Below, one piece after another: positions 24,642-33,046 of a DNA stretch of 64,000 bases. Below the pieces are notes generated by a model. That model was not told the DNA's origin, did not search any database, and saw only the letters and a list, made by a program, of their open reading frames with translations. How positions within the stretch are numbered: the stretch's first letter is position 1; each line of letters starts with the position of its first letter. Source of the DNA: Nakamurella lactea DSM 19367 (GTDB taxonomy: Bacteria; Actinomycetota; Actinomycetes; Mycobacteriales; Nakamurellaceae); the NCBI RefSeq assembly GCF_000426645.1, contig NZ_AUFT01000022.1, positions 36,714 to 100,713 on the forward strand. The letters are read 5' to 3'. The position numbers and the translations under genes are program-made.

Positions 24642-25130
24642 ATGGCAACACTGTCAGTCTGGAAATTCGAAACGCCGGAAGGCGCGGAACAGGCCGAGGC
24701 GGCTGCGCTGGATCTGCAGACCCGTGACCTGATCAGAATTCAGGACGCCGCGGTGGTCAGTTGGGAGATCGGCAAGAAGAAGCCGAAGACCAAGCAACTC
24801 AACAGCCTCACCGGTGCCGGCGCACTGGGCGGAACATTCTGGGGAATGCTGTTCGGGCTGCTGTTTTTCATCCCACTGATCGGCGCCGCCGTCGGCGCCG
24901 CGATGGGCGCTCTCACCGGGGCATTCACCGATGTCGGCATCGACGATTCGTTCATCAAGCGAGTGCGGGAGAAGGTTGTCCCCGGCACCTCCGCGCTGTT
25001 CATCATGACCACGGACGCCGTGGTCGACAAGGTCGCCGAAGCATTCCGCGGGGTCAACGCGGAGCTGATCGAGACCAATCTCAGCGAAGCAGAAGAAGCA
25101 TCGCTGCGGGCGGCTTTCGCCGAGGGGTGA
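24642..25130 (+). CDS. DUF1269 stress-type membrane protein
   Basis: A 162-residue DUF1269 protein. The N-terminal strand-helix (ATLSVWKFETPEGAEQAEAA) and the IQDAAVVSWE strand are diagnostic. A central hydrophobic, glycine-zipper hairpin follows (about 62-100, GALGGTFWGMLFGLLFFIPL), then FTDVGIDDSFIKRVREKVVP and TSALFIMTT. The family has no proven function and is common among envelope-stress genes. It is preceded by a shared palindrome and followed by a 14-bp terminator stem, so it is a single-gene unit. Confidence 0.85.
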   Translation: MATLSVWKFETPEGAEQAEAAALDLQTRDLIRIQDAAVVSWEIGKKKPKTKQLNSLTGAGALGGTFWGMLFGLLFFIPLIGAAVGAAMGALTGAFTDVGIDDSFIKRVREKVVPGTSALFIMTTDAVVDKVAEAFRGVNAELIETNLSEAEEASLRAAFAEG

Positions 25131-25146
25131 GCCGCACAGTTCAGAT

Positions 25147-25180
25147 CCGTCCGGCAGCGGGGTGATCCGCTGCCGGACGG
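25147..25180 (+). terminator. Intrinsic-type hairpin after DUF1269 gene
   Basis: A perfect 14-bp stem CCGTCCGGCAGCGG / CCGCTGCCGGACGG with a 6-nt loop begins 16 nt after the stop. No clear U-tract follows, as is common in high-GC actinobacteria. Confidence 0.8.
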
Positions 25181-25233
25181 TCGTATTCGAGCTCCGGACT
25201 CCGATGAGTCGGTGGCCGACGAAGGGACAGGGC

Positions 25234-26172
25234 ATGACCGTTGAATTGACCACCTGGCGCGATGGCGCCACCAAGTCGGCAATCGTCGATTTCGTCGCAC
25301 GGGTGACAGATAAGAGCGGCTCGGACTTCGTACCCGCCGAGGAGCGGATCGCGGTGTTCGACAACGACGGCACACTGTGGCCAGAGAAACCACTGGTGAT
25401 CCAATTGGATTTCACGGTGCGTCGATTCGGTGAGCTTGCCGAGCAGGACCCGGAGCTCCGGACCGTACAGCCCTATCAGGCCGCTTACGAGAAGAATCTC
25501 GGGTGGCTGAGCGAGTCCGTGATCAAGCACTATCGCGGCGACGACTCCGATTTCGCACTCGTACTCAAGGCGGTGCCGAAGGCTTTCGAGTCGGTCACCG
25601 TTGAGGCCTACGACGCGAAGGTGCGGGAGTTCTTCGTCGATGCAGCAAATCCGCAGCTGAAACGGCCGTACCTGGCCTGCGGGTATGGGCCGATGGTCGA
25701 GCTCCTGCGCTACCTGGAGGACAACGGCTTCACCACCTACATCGCGTCCGGCGGGGACCGGGACTTCATGCGCCCGATCGCCGGCACGATGTACGGCATC
25801 CCGCCGGAACGCGTTGTCGGCAGCGCCGTCGGTCTCGGCTACGACGATGACGACGGCCGGAGCAACCTGCTGTACAAGGGCGAGATGGACTTCTTCGACG
25901 ACGGACCGGAGAAGCCGATCCGGATCTGGAGCCGGATCGGGCGCAGACCGATCCTGGCCGTCGGCAATTCCAACGGCGACATCCCGATGCTCAGCTTCGC
26001 CGGCGGACCGGATCTGCCGGCGCTGCGGCTGCTGCTCAAGCACGACGATGCCGAGCGGGAGTTCGACTACATCAAGGGTGCCGAGAAGGCGCTCGAGCTG
26101 GCGGACGCCCAGGACTGGACAGTGGTCAGCATCGCCAACGACTGGGCGAGCGTCTTCGCCGACGTCGATTAA
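25234..26172 (+). CDS. HAD-superfamily hydrolase (phosphoserine phosphatase-like)
   Basis: A 312-residue cytosolic HAD phosphatase. Motif I is FDNDGTLW, with nucleophile D43 and acid D45. Motif II is IASGGDRDF, the motif III Lys is probably in YKGEMDFF or EKPIRIW, and motif IV is GNSNGDIPM. A large helical cap (about 60-150) covers the active site. The FDNDGTLW variety belongs to a phosphoserine-phosphatase-like HAD group with unknown substrates. ATG 25234 has a GAAGGGA site. Only a weak palindrome half-match lies upstream, so it may belong to the regulon only indirectly. Confidence 0.85.
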   Translation: MTVELTTWRDGATKSAIVDFVARVTDKSGSDFVPAEERIAVFDNDGTLWPEKPLVIQLDFTVRRFGELAEQDPELRTVQPYQAAYEKNLGWLSESVIKHYRGDDSDFALVLKAVPKAFESVTVEAYDAKVREFFVDAANPQLKRPYLACGYGPMVELLRYLEDNGFTTYIASGGDRDFMRPIAGTMYGIPPERVVGSAVGLGYDDDDGRSNLLYKGEMDFFDDGPEKPIRIWSRIGRRPILAVGNSNGDIPMLSFAGGPDLPALRLLLKHDDAEREFDYIKGAEKALELADAQDWTVVSIANDWASVFADVD

Positions 26173-26195
26173 GGTTGCGTCGAAGCCCAGCCCCA

Positions 26196-26234
26196 CGACA
26201 ACGGCCCCCGGGAACATCCCGGGGGCCGTTGTCG
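26196..26234. terminator. Bidirectional terminator hairpin between HAD and sulfatase genes
   Basis: A 17-bp perfect stem (26196-26212 with 26218-26234; core ACGGCCCCCGGG) closes a 5-nt loop. It lies between convergent stop codons at 26172 and 26251. Confidence 0.9.
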
Positions 26235-26250
26235 ACTGTCGTCTCCGCGG

Positions 26251-28575
26251 CTACTCGCGCGAGAGTGCCGCCAGGGCCTCGGTTTCCAGGTCGAGGTACG
26301 CATCCTCGCTGACGTCGACCGCAACGCCGAGGATCTTCCCGCCGGTGAAGGTGAACGGCGCCCGATACGACCGGCTCACCTGGTCGCCACTGTCGAAGCC
26401 GACGCACAGTCCGTCGCCGCACAGGGTGAACTTCCCGGTTTGGGTGCGCATCGGGCCCGTGTCGACCACCTTGTCGTCCACGTACAGCTTCGTAGTGCCA
26501 TGCGACTCGTGGTACTCACCGGCCCGTTCCCGGGTGAACTCCATGCCGAGGGCATGCGGCCCGGGCGTCAGCTCCTCGGACACGAAGACCTGCTCGGGCT
26601 TGATGCCGAGGAAGTTGTACACGTAGTGCAGCTTGCGGTCCTGAATGAACAGCGCGTGCCCGCCGAACCGCGAGCCGTGCGCGAAGATCACGCCCTCGGC
26701 GTCCTCGCTGATGTCGACATCCGCGATCATCTTGTAGGAGCGGCCGCGCACGCTGACGGCGACGCCCTCGGGGACCGCGCCGCTGTCCGGATAGTAGATG
26801 TACCGGGTCCGTGCCGGTTCCGGCTGTGGGCGCTCGACGGTCAACTGCTCCAAGGCACTCCGGTCGTCCAGCGGCAGCACCTGGTTGGCCTCTGCCTCCT
26901 CGAACCACGCGGCCACCAGTTCCTTGACCTTGTCCGGATGCTCGGCCGCCAGATCCTTGGCCTCCGCCCGGTCGTCCTCGACGTGGTAGAGCTCCCACCT
27001 GTCCTCGTCGAAGCGGCCGTGGCCGGTCAGCGGGGCATGGATGGCCGCCACCTTCCACCCGTCCTGCCAGAGCCCGCGGGTGCCGAGCATGCAGTAGTAC
27101 TGCCGCTTCTTGGTGGTCGGGGCATCCGGCGCGGCGTCGAAGCTGTAGCGCATCGACACCCCGTTCAGTGGCTTCTGCTCGACACCCCGGTATACGGAGG
27201 GCATCTCGAGGCCGGCGACATCCAGGATGGTCGCCACGATGTCGGTGGCGTGGTGGTACTGGTGCCGGATCTCGCCCTTGGCCTTGATGCCTGCCGGCCA
27301 GTGGATGATCATCGGATCGCAGGTGCCGCCGGAGAACTGCGAGTAGCGCTTGAACATCTGGAACGGGGTGGAGAACGCCACCGCCCAGCCGGTCGGGTAG
27401 TGGTTGTAGGTCTCCGCCGTACCCAACGTGTCCAGGTACTGCAGGTTCTCCGCCAGCTCGTCCGGGTATCCGTTGAAGAACTTGTTCTCGTTGACCGACC
27501 CACTCGTCGACCCCTCGCCTGAGGCCCCGTTGTCGGCGCAGTAGAAGATCAGTGTGTTGTCCAGCTGGCCGGTCTCTTCCAGGTAGTCGACGACGCGACC
27601 GATCTGATCGTCGGTGTACTCGGAGAAGCCGGCGAATACCTCCGCCATCCGGGAGAACAGCTTCTTCTCGTCATCGGAGCATTCGTCCCACGGCTTGACG
27701 TAGTCGGCCGGGTTCGCCTGATCCTCGGGCAGTGGATTGAGCGGCGTGAGCGGCGTGCCCTCCGGCAGGACGCCACGATCGATCATCCGCTGCAGCACCC
27801 ACTCCCGGTACGCCTCGTAACCGTCGTCGAACATGCCCTTGTACTTGGCCGCGTATTCCTCGGGCGAGTGGTGCGGGGCATGGTTCGCTCCCGGGCAGAA
27901 CCACATGTACCACGGCTTGGACGGGTTGCCCGACTTCTGGTCGCGGATCATCCGGATCGCCTGATCGGCCAGATCCTTCGACAGGTGGTAGCCGTCCTCC
28001 GGCAGGTAGGGCTGGTCGATGTAGTGGTTGTCTTCGGCCAGATCGGGATACCAGTTGTTGGTCTCACCGCCGAGGAATCCGTAGAACCGGTCGAATCCCA
28101 TCGCCATTGGCCAACTCGACCGGCTCCCGCCGGCAGAGTTGTCCTCCTCCGGCACGTTGTGATCCTTGCCGAGCCAGAATGTCGAGTATCCGTTGTCCTG
28201 CAGGATCTGCCCGATGGTGGCGCATTCCTCCGGAATTCGGCCGGACGCGCCGGGAAACCCGTTGGTGCCCTCCATGATGCACGCAACGTTGTTCACGTGG
28301 TGGTTGCGGCCGGTGAGGAACACCGACCGAGTCGGTGAGCACAGGGCCGTGGTGTGCCACTGGGTGTACGTCAGCCCGTTGGCCGCCAGCCTGTCCAGGG
28401 TAGGCATGTTGATCCGGCCGCCGTACGGCGACCACGAGGCCATCCCGGTGTCGTCGTACAGAATGACCAGGATGTTCGGTGAGCCCTCCTTGGCCCGGGT
28501 CACCTCGAACGGACCCCAGTCTGCGACCGAGTCCCGGACGTCCAGCTTGATCGTCCCCTTGAATTCCTTTGCCAC
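26251..28575 (-). CDS. Cysteine-type arylsulfatase 1
   Basis: A 774-residue sulfatase that should hydrolyse sulfate esters using a formylglycine made from C79 in ALCSPTRS (the C-x-P-x-R rule). Metal ligands include D41-D42 in YDDTG, and the 230-330 region (CPGANHAPHH) and YCADNGASGEG (DN) supply others. The C-terminal ~200 residues form a lectin-like sandwich (HGSRFGGHALF). There is no signal peptide, so it acts in the cytosol, as in the long mycobacterial AtsA/AtsD type. The usual GKWH motif reads GKDH. GTG 28575 is chosen because it aligns with the ATG of sulfatase 2 and has GAGAGG 9 nt upstream; ATG 28584 touches that site. Confidence 0.92.
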   Translation of the reverse strand: MAKEFKGTIKLDVRDSVADWGPFEVTRAKEGSPNILVILYDDTGMASWSPYGGRINMPTLDRLAANGLTYTQWHTTALCSPTRSVFLTGRNHHVNNVACIMEGTNGFPGASGRIPEECATIGQILQDNGYSTFWLGKDHNVPEEDNSAGGSRSSWPMAMGFDRFYGFLGGETNNWYPDLAEDNHYIDQPYLPEDGYHLSKDLADQAIRMIRDQKSGNPSKPWYMWFCPGANHAPHHSPEEYAAKYKGMFDDGYEAYREWVLQRMIDRGVLPEGTPLTPLNPLPEDQANPADYVKPWDECSDDEKKLFSRMAEVFAGFSEYTDDQIGRVVDYLEETGQLDNTLIFYCADNGASGEGSTSGSVNENKFFNGYPDELAENLQYLDTLGTAETYNHYPTGWAVAFSTPFQMFKRYSQFSGGTCDPMIIHWPAGIKAKGEIRHQYHHATDIVATILDVAGLEMPSVYRGVEQKPLNGVSMRYSFDAAPDAPTTKKRQYYCMLGTRGLWQDGWKVAAIHAPLTGHGRFDEDRWELYHVEDDRAEAKDLAAEHPDKVKELVAAWFEEAEANQVLPLDDRSALEQLTVERPQPEPARTRYIYYPDSGAVPEGVAVSVRGRSYKMIADVDISEDAEGVIFAHGSRFGGHALFIQDRKLHYVYNFLGIKPEQVFVSEELTPGPHALGMEFTRERAGEYHESHGTTKLYVDDKVVDTGPMRTQTGKFTLCGDGLCVGFDSGDQVSRSYRAPFTFTGGKILGVAVDVSEDAYLDLETEALAALSRE

Positions 28576-28695
28576 CGCACTCATCCTCTCGTCGACATCC
28601 GTCCGAAGATTGCGGAACCGGTCCCAGGCCACAGCTTCCGGTCGGTACCGGGGTCCGCATTCGGACATCATCGCCCGCGGCGATCAGGCAGGTCC

Positions 28696-28712
28696 TCATC
28701 CCCGACGGGTGA
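28696..28712. promoter_or_regulatory. Island palindrome copy 5: TCATCC-ccgac-GGGTGA
   Basis: It sits 121 nt before the GTG of sulfatase 1, in the 170-bp gap downstream of the MscS stop. The predicted leftward transcript would start near 28663. Confidence 0.7.
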
Positions 28713-28745
28713 GTGTGCGCGGCAGACGACGGCCGGTCGCCGGGC

Positions 28746-29573
28746 TCACACCGCGGGCGGACTCGTCAACGGCGGTTCAGGTCGCTGCGAGGTGACCGTG
28801 CCTTCAACGGTGCGATGCCGCAGGAACTCGCCCACCGAGGCCACCACCGCCGACTTGGTGCGGGTGTACGTCAGCGGTTCGTGCCAGAAGCGGACCAACG
28901 CGGTGAGGCGGCCGGGCTCCACCGTCACCACCACCGCCGACGGCGCCGGATCGGCCACCACACCGTCCGTCGCCGCGGTCGCTGCCTCGAGTTCGGCGAG
29001 CAGATGCTGCAGCGGCTCGGCACCTTTGAGCTGCAGCCGCACTTCCACCTGGGACCGGCGGTGCCCGTGTCGGGAATTGTTCACCAACGGCTCCCGCAGA
29101 ATTTCCGCATTCGGCAGGTGGATCGTTTGGCCGTCGCTGGTGGTGATCACCACCGAGCGACCGTTCAGTTCCGTCACCGTCCCGGTGTATCCCTGCGACT
29201 CGATCTCCTCCCCGACCGTGACCGGCTTGCGGGTCTGCAGCACGATTCCGGCACCGAAATTGTCGGCGACCCCACGCACCGCAAGCACTGCCAGGACGGC
29301 GATGACGATCACCACCACCAGCAGTGGCTGAAGCTCCGCCCCGAGGAAGGTCAGGGCGACACCGATGCCCAACAGCATCACCAAGTACTTGACGATCCGG
29401 ACGATGAGCAGCCGCACATTGTCGGTGAGACCCGACACCCGGGCCACCGCAGCCCGGGTGGCCTTCTGCACGATGCGGAACGCCACCCAGGTGACGATCA
29501 GCGTCACGATCGCCAGGGCTACGTCCCAGCCGCTGACTTCACTGGGCGAGATCACGTCATCGATGTTCACCAT
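28746..29573 (-). CDS. MscS-family mechanosensitive channel
   Basis: A 275-residue small-conductance mechanosensitive channel homologue. Helices at about 15-35 and 55-75 precede the pore helix and its follower (VVVIVIAVLAVLAVRGVADN, then GAGIVL). The beta domain follows (VTVGEEIESQGYTGTVTELN, residues near 125-145, and the conserved LPNAEIL). The C-terminal alpha/beta domain is complete. ATG 29573 is selected because AAAGGG lies 6 nt upstream; the frame is open to 29618. It is leftward, with sulfatase 1 behind it, and shares a divergent promoter region with the GAP gene. Confidence 0.88.
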   Translation of the reverse strand: MVNIDDVISPSEVSGWDVALAIVTLIVTWVAFRIVQKATRAAVARVSGLTDNVRLLIVRIVKYLVMLLGIGVALTFLGAELQPLLVVVIVIAVLAVLAVRGVADNFGAGIVLQTRKPVTVGEEIESQGYTGTVTELNGRSVVITTSDGQTIHLPNAEILREPLVNNSRHGHRRSQVEVRLQLKGAEPLQHLLAELEAATAATDGVVADPAPSAVVVTVEPGRLTALVRFWHEPLTYTRTKSAVVASVGEFLRHRTVEGTVTSQRPEPPLTSPPAV

Positions 29574-29661
29574 GTGCATCCCTTTCATGTGGTCCCGGTC
29601 AGCGTCACGCGCGTCCACCGGGAGAGCCTCATCTCGACCGAGTGATCCTTGCGACCGACTG

Positions 29662-29678
29662 TCACCCGCCGCGGGTGA
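29662..29678. promoter_or_regulatory. Island palindrome copy 6: TCACCC-gccgc-GGGTGA
   Basis: A fully symmetric copy between divergent MscS (starts 29573) and GAP/Sap gene 1 (starts 29769). It is suitably placed to serve both promoters. Confidence 0.75.
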
Positions 29679-29768
29679 TGCCGCGCACGCAGCGCAGCCT
29701 CAGGGTAGATCGACGGATGTTGAGATGCGGTGAGGTCGCTGTGCGGCCGACTGACGGGAGGCAACGCA

Positions 29769-30443
29769 ATGGGCGGGGTGATCGGCGATCTGCTTCCGAT
29801 GGCGATCGGGGTCGCCATCTCCCCGGTTCCGATCATCGCGGTGATCCTGATGTTGCTCTCGCAGCGGCCCGGCGCCACCAGTATCGCCTTCGGTATCGGC
29901 TGGGTTCTCGGAATCGTCGTGGCCGCAACGGTGTTCCTGCTGCTCTCCGGGGTTGCCGACCTGGGCTCCGACACCGGGCCGTCCACCACGGCATCCTGGA
30001 TCAAGATCGTTCTTGGCGCACTGTTGCTGGTACTTGCTGGCGGTCAATGGCGCAAGCGCCCTCGACCCGGCGCCGAACCGCAGCTGCCGAAATGGATGTC
30101 GGCCATAACCGAGTTCTCCGCGGTGAAGGCGGGTGGACTCGGCTTCCTTTTGGCCGCGGTCAATCCGAAGAATCTACTCATGGCCGTGGGTGCGGGCACC
30201 ATCATCGGATCCGCGAACCTGTCCGGCGGCAAGGACGTGATCGCGGTGGTGGTCTTCACCGTGCTCGCGGCGAGCTCCGTACTGGTCCCGGTGATCGGTT
30301 TCGCGGTGGCCAGCACCAAGGTACGTCCGTGGCTGGACGACCTGCGGGTGTGGCTCGAGGCCAACAACGCTGCGGTGATGACGGTGCTGTTGCTCGTGTT
30401 GGGCGTGGTGATGGTGGGCAAGGGCATCGGTGGCCTCGGATGA
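29769..30443 (+). CDS. GAP/Sap-family membrane protein 1
   Basis: A 224-residue, six-helix protein of the GAP family (PF11139, sulfolipid-1-addressing protein Sap). It starts MGGVIGDLLPMAIGVAISPV, the signature opening, and contains GFLLAAVNPKNLLMAVGAG at about 135-153. In mycobacteria GAP/Sap proteins help move glycopeptidolipids or sulfated glycolipids to the cell surface. Location is the cytoplasmic membrane. ATG 29769 has GGGAGGC upstream. Its stop overlaps the SulP1 start by 14 nt, and the order GAP-SulP-GAP suggests one transcript. The cargo in this organism is unknown. Confidence 0.88.
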   Translation: MGGVIGDLLPMAIGVAISPVPIIAVILMLLSQRPGATSIAFGIGWVLGIVVAATVFLLLSGVADLGSDTGPSTTASWIKIVLGALLLVLAGGQWRKRPRPGAEPQLPKWMSAITEFSAVKAGGLGFLLAAVNPKNLLMAVGAGTIIGSANLSGGKDVIAVVVFTVLAASSVLVPVIGFAVASTKVRPWLDDLRVWLEANNAAVMTVLLLVLGVVMVGKGIGGLG

Positions 30444-32187
30444 ACCGGCCGAAGGTGCGGTCCCGGTGAGTGAGCACGGTGGCGGCGGTCGACCGGGACG
30501 GCTCGCCGGATTCTGGCCGCGGCCCAAGGATCTCGGTCGCGACCTCGGCGCCGGGCTGACGGTCGGCCTGGTCAGCGTCGCCGAGGGCATGGCCTACGCG
30601 CTGGTCGCCGGCGTCGATCCGATCTACGGCCTGTACGCCGGCTCGATCACCGTCATCGTCGGGTCGCTGTTCGCGTCCACCACGCTGCTGATGGTGACGG
30701 CAACCAACGCCCTGGCGCTGGTGACGGCCGACAAGGTCGGCGCCCTCGGCGGGGACGTCGACCCGGCGACGGGAATGTTCACCCTGACCCTGCTGGTCGG
30801 CGTGGTGATGACGATCCTCGGTGTCCTGAGACTCGGTTCGCTGATCCGGTTCGTCTCCAAGGAGGTCTCGACCGGCCTGGTCGCCGCGGTGGCACTCCTG
30901 ATCCTGCTCGGCCAATACAAGGACCTGGTCGGTTACAGCAGCGAGATCGACGGCAACAAGGTCCGCAAGGCAATTGACATCACCGCGCACATCGGCAGTT
31001 GGAACTGGCCGACCGTCGGCGTCGGCGTCGGCTGCATCGTGGTGCTGGTGCTGATCAAGCAGACGTCGCTACGGTCCTACGCCGACATCGTGGCCCTCGT
31101 CGCGGGAACCGCGGTGGTGGCGCTGTTCCACCTCGACAGCATCGAGACGGTCAAGCAGATCGCCACCATCCCCACCGGTCTCAGCTCCATCCCCACCCCG
31201 CACCTGCCGGACCTCTCACTCGTTCCCGCGTTGATCCCGGCCGCCATCGCCGCCGCGATCGTCGGGCTGTCGGAGGCCGCGACGGTGGGCTCCGCCTACC
31301 CGAACCCGGACGGATCGCCGTCGGATACCAGCAGGGACTTCCTGGCTCAGGGGTTGGCCAATGTCACTGGTGGGATCTTCCGCACCATGGTGGTCGGCGG
31401 CTCGCTGTCCCGGACCGGGGTCAACGTCTCTGCCGGTGCTCGCAGCCGGTGGTCGGGTGTCTACGCCGGCGTGCTGCTGATCATCCTGATCGCGGTTGCC
31501 GGAAAGCTCGCCGAACTGATCCCGCTGTGCACGCTGGCCGCAATCCTCATCGTCATCGGCTTCGAGACGCTGATCAAGGAGATCCGGCATTTGATCGAGG
31601 CTCGCTTCGTGTCCTGGCCCCACCTGGTTGCGGCCGCGATCACGATCGTGGTCGGGGTGTTCTCAGAGATCACCACAGCCATCTTCACCGGCGTCGCGCT
31701 ATCGCTGATCCTTTTCACCCTGACCATGTCCGATCGAGCGAAAGTTGTTGCCTGGCAGCAGGTGCCGCCAGATCGATGGCGACAGGTCGAGCCGCCGAAA
31801 TCCCTGGAGCCGGGAAGTACCACCGTACTGGCGGTCAGCGGATCCGCGTACTTCGCGTCGGTGTACCGCGCGAGCCACGCGCTGCCGGAGTTCCACGACG
31901 CCCCAGGTGCAGCGGTGATCCTGCAGATCCGTGGCCGGCGACTGTACTCGCTGACCGGAGTCGACTATCTCGCCGATCTGATCAAGGATCTCCGGAAATC
32001 CGGACACCTGGTGGTACTGGCCGATGCCGAGCCCGACCAGCGCTCGCTGTTCTCCAAGACCGGCATCCTGACGGAGGTCGGCGAGCAGAACGTCGTGTGG
32101 CGCAAGGACATCATCGGTGAGGCGGCGACCGAAGCGGTAGCAATCGCGGATCGCTGGCATGCCGCCCAGGGACCCGGATCGGTGTGA
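30430..32187 (+). CDS. SulP-family anion transporter 1
   Basis: A 585-residue SulP (SLC26-like) transporter, or 573 residues if GTG 30466 is used. The sulfate-transporter domain spans about 30-440 and includes GLTVGLVSVAEGMAYALVAG and the family's VTGGIFRTMVVGGSLSRTGV region. A C-terminal STAS domain (about 450-575) follows. Substrates in the family are sulfate, bicarbonate or other anions. It is flanked by two GAP/Sap genes with minimal gaps (14-nt overlap before, 3 nt after), and a sulfatase follows, which favours sulfate or a sulfated product. Confidence 0.88.
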   Translation: MASDEPAEGAVPVSEHGGGGRPGRLAGFWPRPKDLGRDLGAGLTVGLVSVAEGMAYALVAGVDPIYGLYAGSITVIVGSLFASTTLLMVTATNALALVTADKVGALGGDVDPATGMFTLTLLVGVVMTILGVLRLGSLIRFVSKEVSTGLVAAVALLILLGQYKDLVGYSSEIDGNKVRKAIDITAHIGSWNWPTVGVGVGCIVVLVLIKQTSLRSYADIVALVAGTAVVALFHLDSIETVKQIATIPTGLSSIPTPHLPDLSLVPALIPAAIAAAIVGLSEAATVGSAYPNPDGSPSDTSRDFLAQGLANVTGGIFRTMVVGGSLSRTGVNVSAGARSRWSGVYAGVLLIILIAVAGKLAELIPLCTLAAILIVIGFETLIKEIRHLIEARFVSWPHLVAAAITIVVGVFSEITTAIFTGVALSLILFTLTMSDRAKVVAWQQVPPDRWRQVEPPKSLEPGSTTVLAVSGSAYFASVYRASHALPEFHDAPGAAVILQIRGRRLYSLTGVDYLADLIKDLRKSGHLVVLADAEPDQRSLFSKTGILTEVGEQNVVWRKDIIGEAATEAVAIADRWHAAQGPGSV

Positions 32188-32190
32188 GCC

Positions 32191-32904
32191 ATGGGATCAC
32201 TGCTGATGCAACTCCTCCCGGTTGCGCTGGGCATCATGATCAGCCCGCTGGCGATCGTCGCCGCCATCGCGGTGCTGGGGTCCAGCCGTGCCAGGGCCAA
32301 TAGTGTTGCGTACCTGATCGGCTGGATTCTGGGCATCGCCGTCGGCGTCGGCGTCAGCATGTGGGTCTTCCATCTACTCCAGGTGAATGCGCGGCGGGAT
32401 CCCCCCGTCTGGCTCACCGTCGTTCATTTCGTTCTTGCCGTGATACTCATCCTCGGCGCCGTCGTGGTGCTGCGCCGGCAGAAGCCGGTCGTGCAGAAGA
32501 TGGCCGCGGCCGACACCCCCCGTGAGGTGGTGGCCGCGGCGCCCTCGTTGCCAGGCTGGCTGCATGCGGTCGACGAGTTCACCCCGGCTCGTACCGGTCT
32601 CACCGGCTTCGGCCTGTTCGTGCTGAATCCGGTGGACCTCTCCTGCGCCGTTGCTGCCGGCCTGACGCTGGTACTCGGCGACGTCTCACTCGCCGCCCAG
32701 ATCACCGTCGCCATCGTGTTCGTACTGGTCTCGTCGTTGTCGATCCTGGTCCCGGTCAGCTATCTGGTGGTCCGTGGGCAGACAGCACAGCCGATCCTGC
32801 GCAAGGCCCGGGACTGGGTGGCGGGCAACACCGGCATCATGAATGCGCTGCTGTTGCTGGTGATCGGTGCGCTCCAGCTCTCCAAGGGGATCCAGGGCCT
32901 GTGA
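32191..32904 (+). CDS. GAP/Sap-family membrane protein 2
   Basis: A 237-residue paralog of the 29769 protein with six predicted helices. It opens MGSLLMQLLPVALGIMISPL, the GAP-family start, and has FGLFVLNPVDLSCAVAAGLT at the position of the NPKNL segment. It begins 3 nt after the SulP1 stop and ends 54 nt before the palindrome of the next operon. Its pairing with SulP1 and GAP1 points to one membrane assembly or one export route, which is an inference from gene order only. Confidence 0.86.
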   Translation: MGSLLMQLLPVALGIMISPLAIVAAIAVLGSSRARANSVAYLIGWILGIAVGVGVSMWVFHLLQVNARRDPPVWLTVVHFVLAVILILGAVVVLRRQKPVVQKMAAADTPREVVAAAPSLPGWLHAVDEFTPARTGLTGFGLFVLNPVDLSCAVAAGLTLVLGDVSLAAQITVAIVFVLVSSLSILVPVSYLVVRGQTAQPILRKARDWVAGNTGIMNALLLLVIGALQLSKGIQGL

Positions 32905-32957
32905 CCGTTGCTCACCAGGGCATCGGACGCGATGACCTCACCGGTCCAGCGACACCA

Positions 32958-32974
32958 TCATCCGTTTCGGGTGA
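32958..32974. promoter_or_regulatory. Island palindrome copy 7: TCATCC-gtttc-GGGTGA
   Basis: It drives the sulfatase 2 operon. A TTCTAG -10-like hexamer at 32994-32999 is centred 30.5 nt from the palindrome centre, which fits an activator overlapping the -35 position. Confidence 0.75.
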
Positions 32975-33046
32975 CCACCTCGACCCGCCGGGCTTCTAGC
33001 GTGACGAGTGTCGCACCTGGCCGGTCGTCAGCGAACGGAGAAGCAG

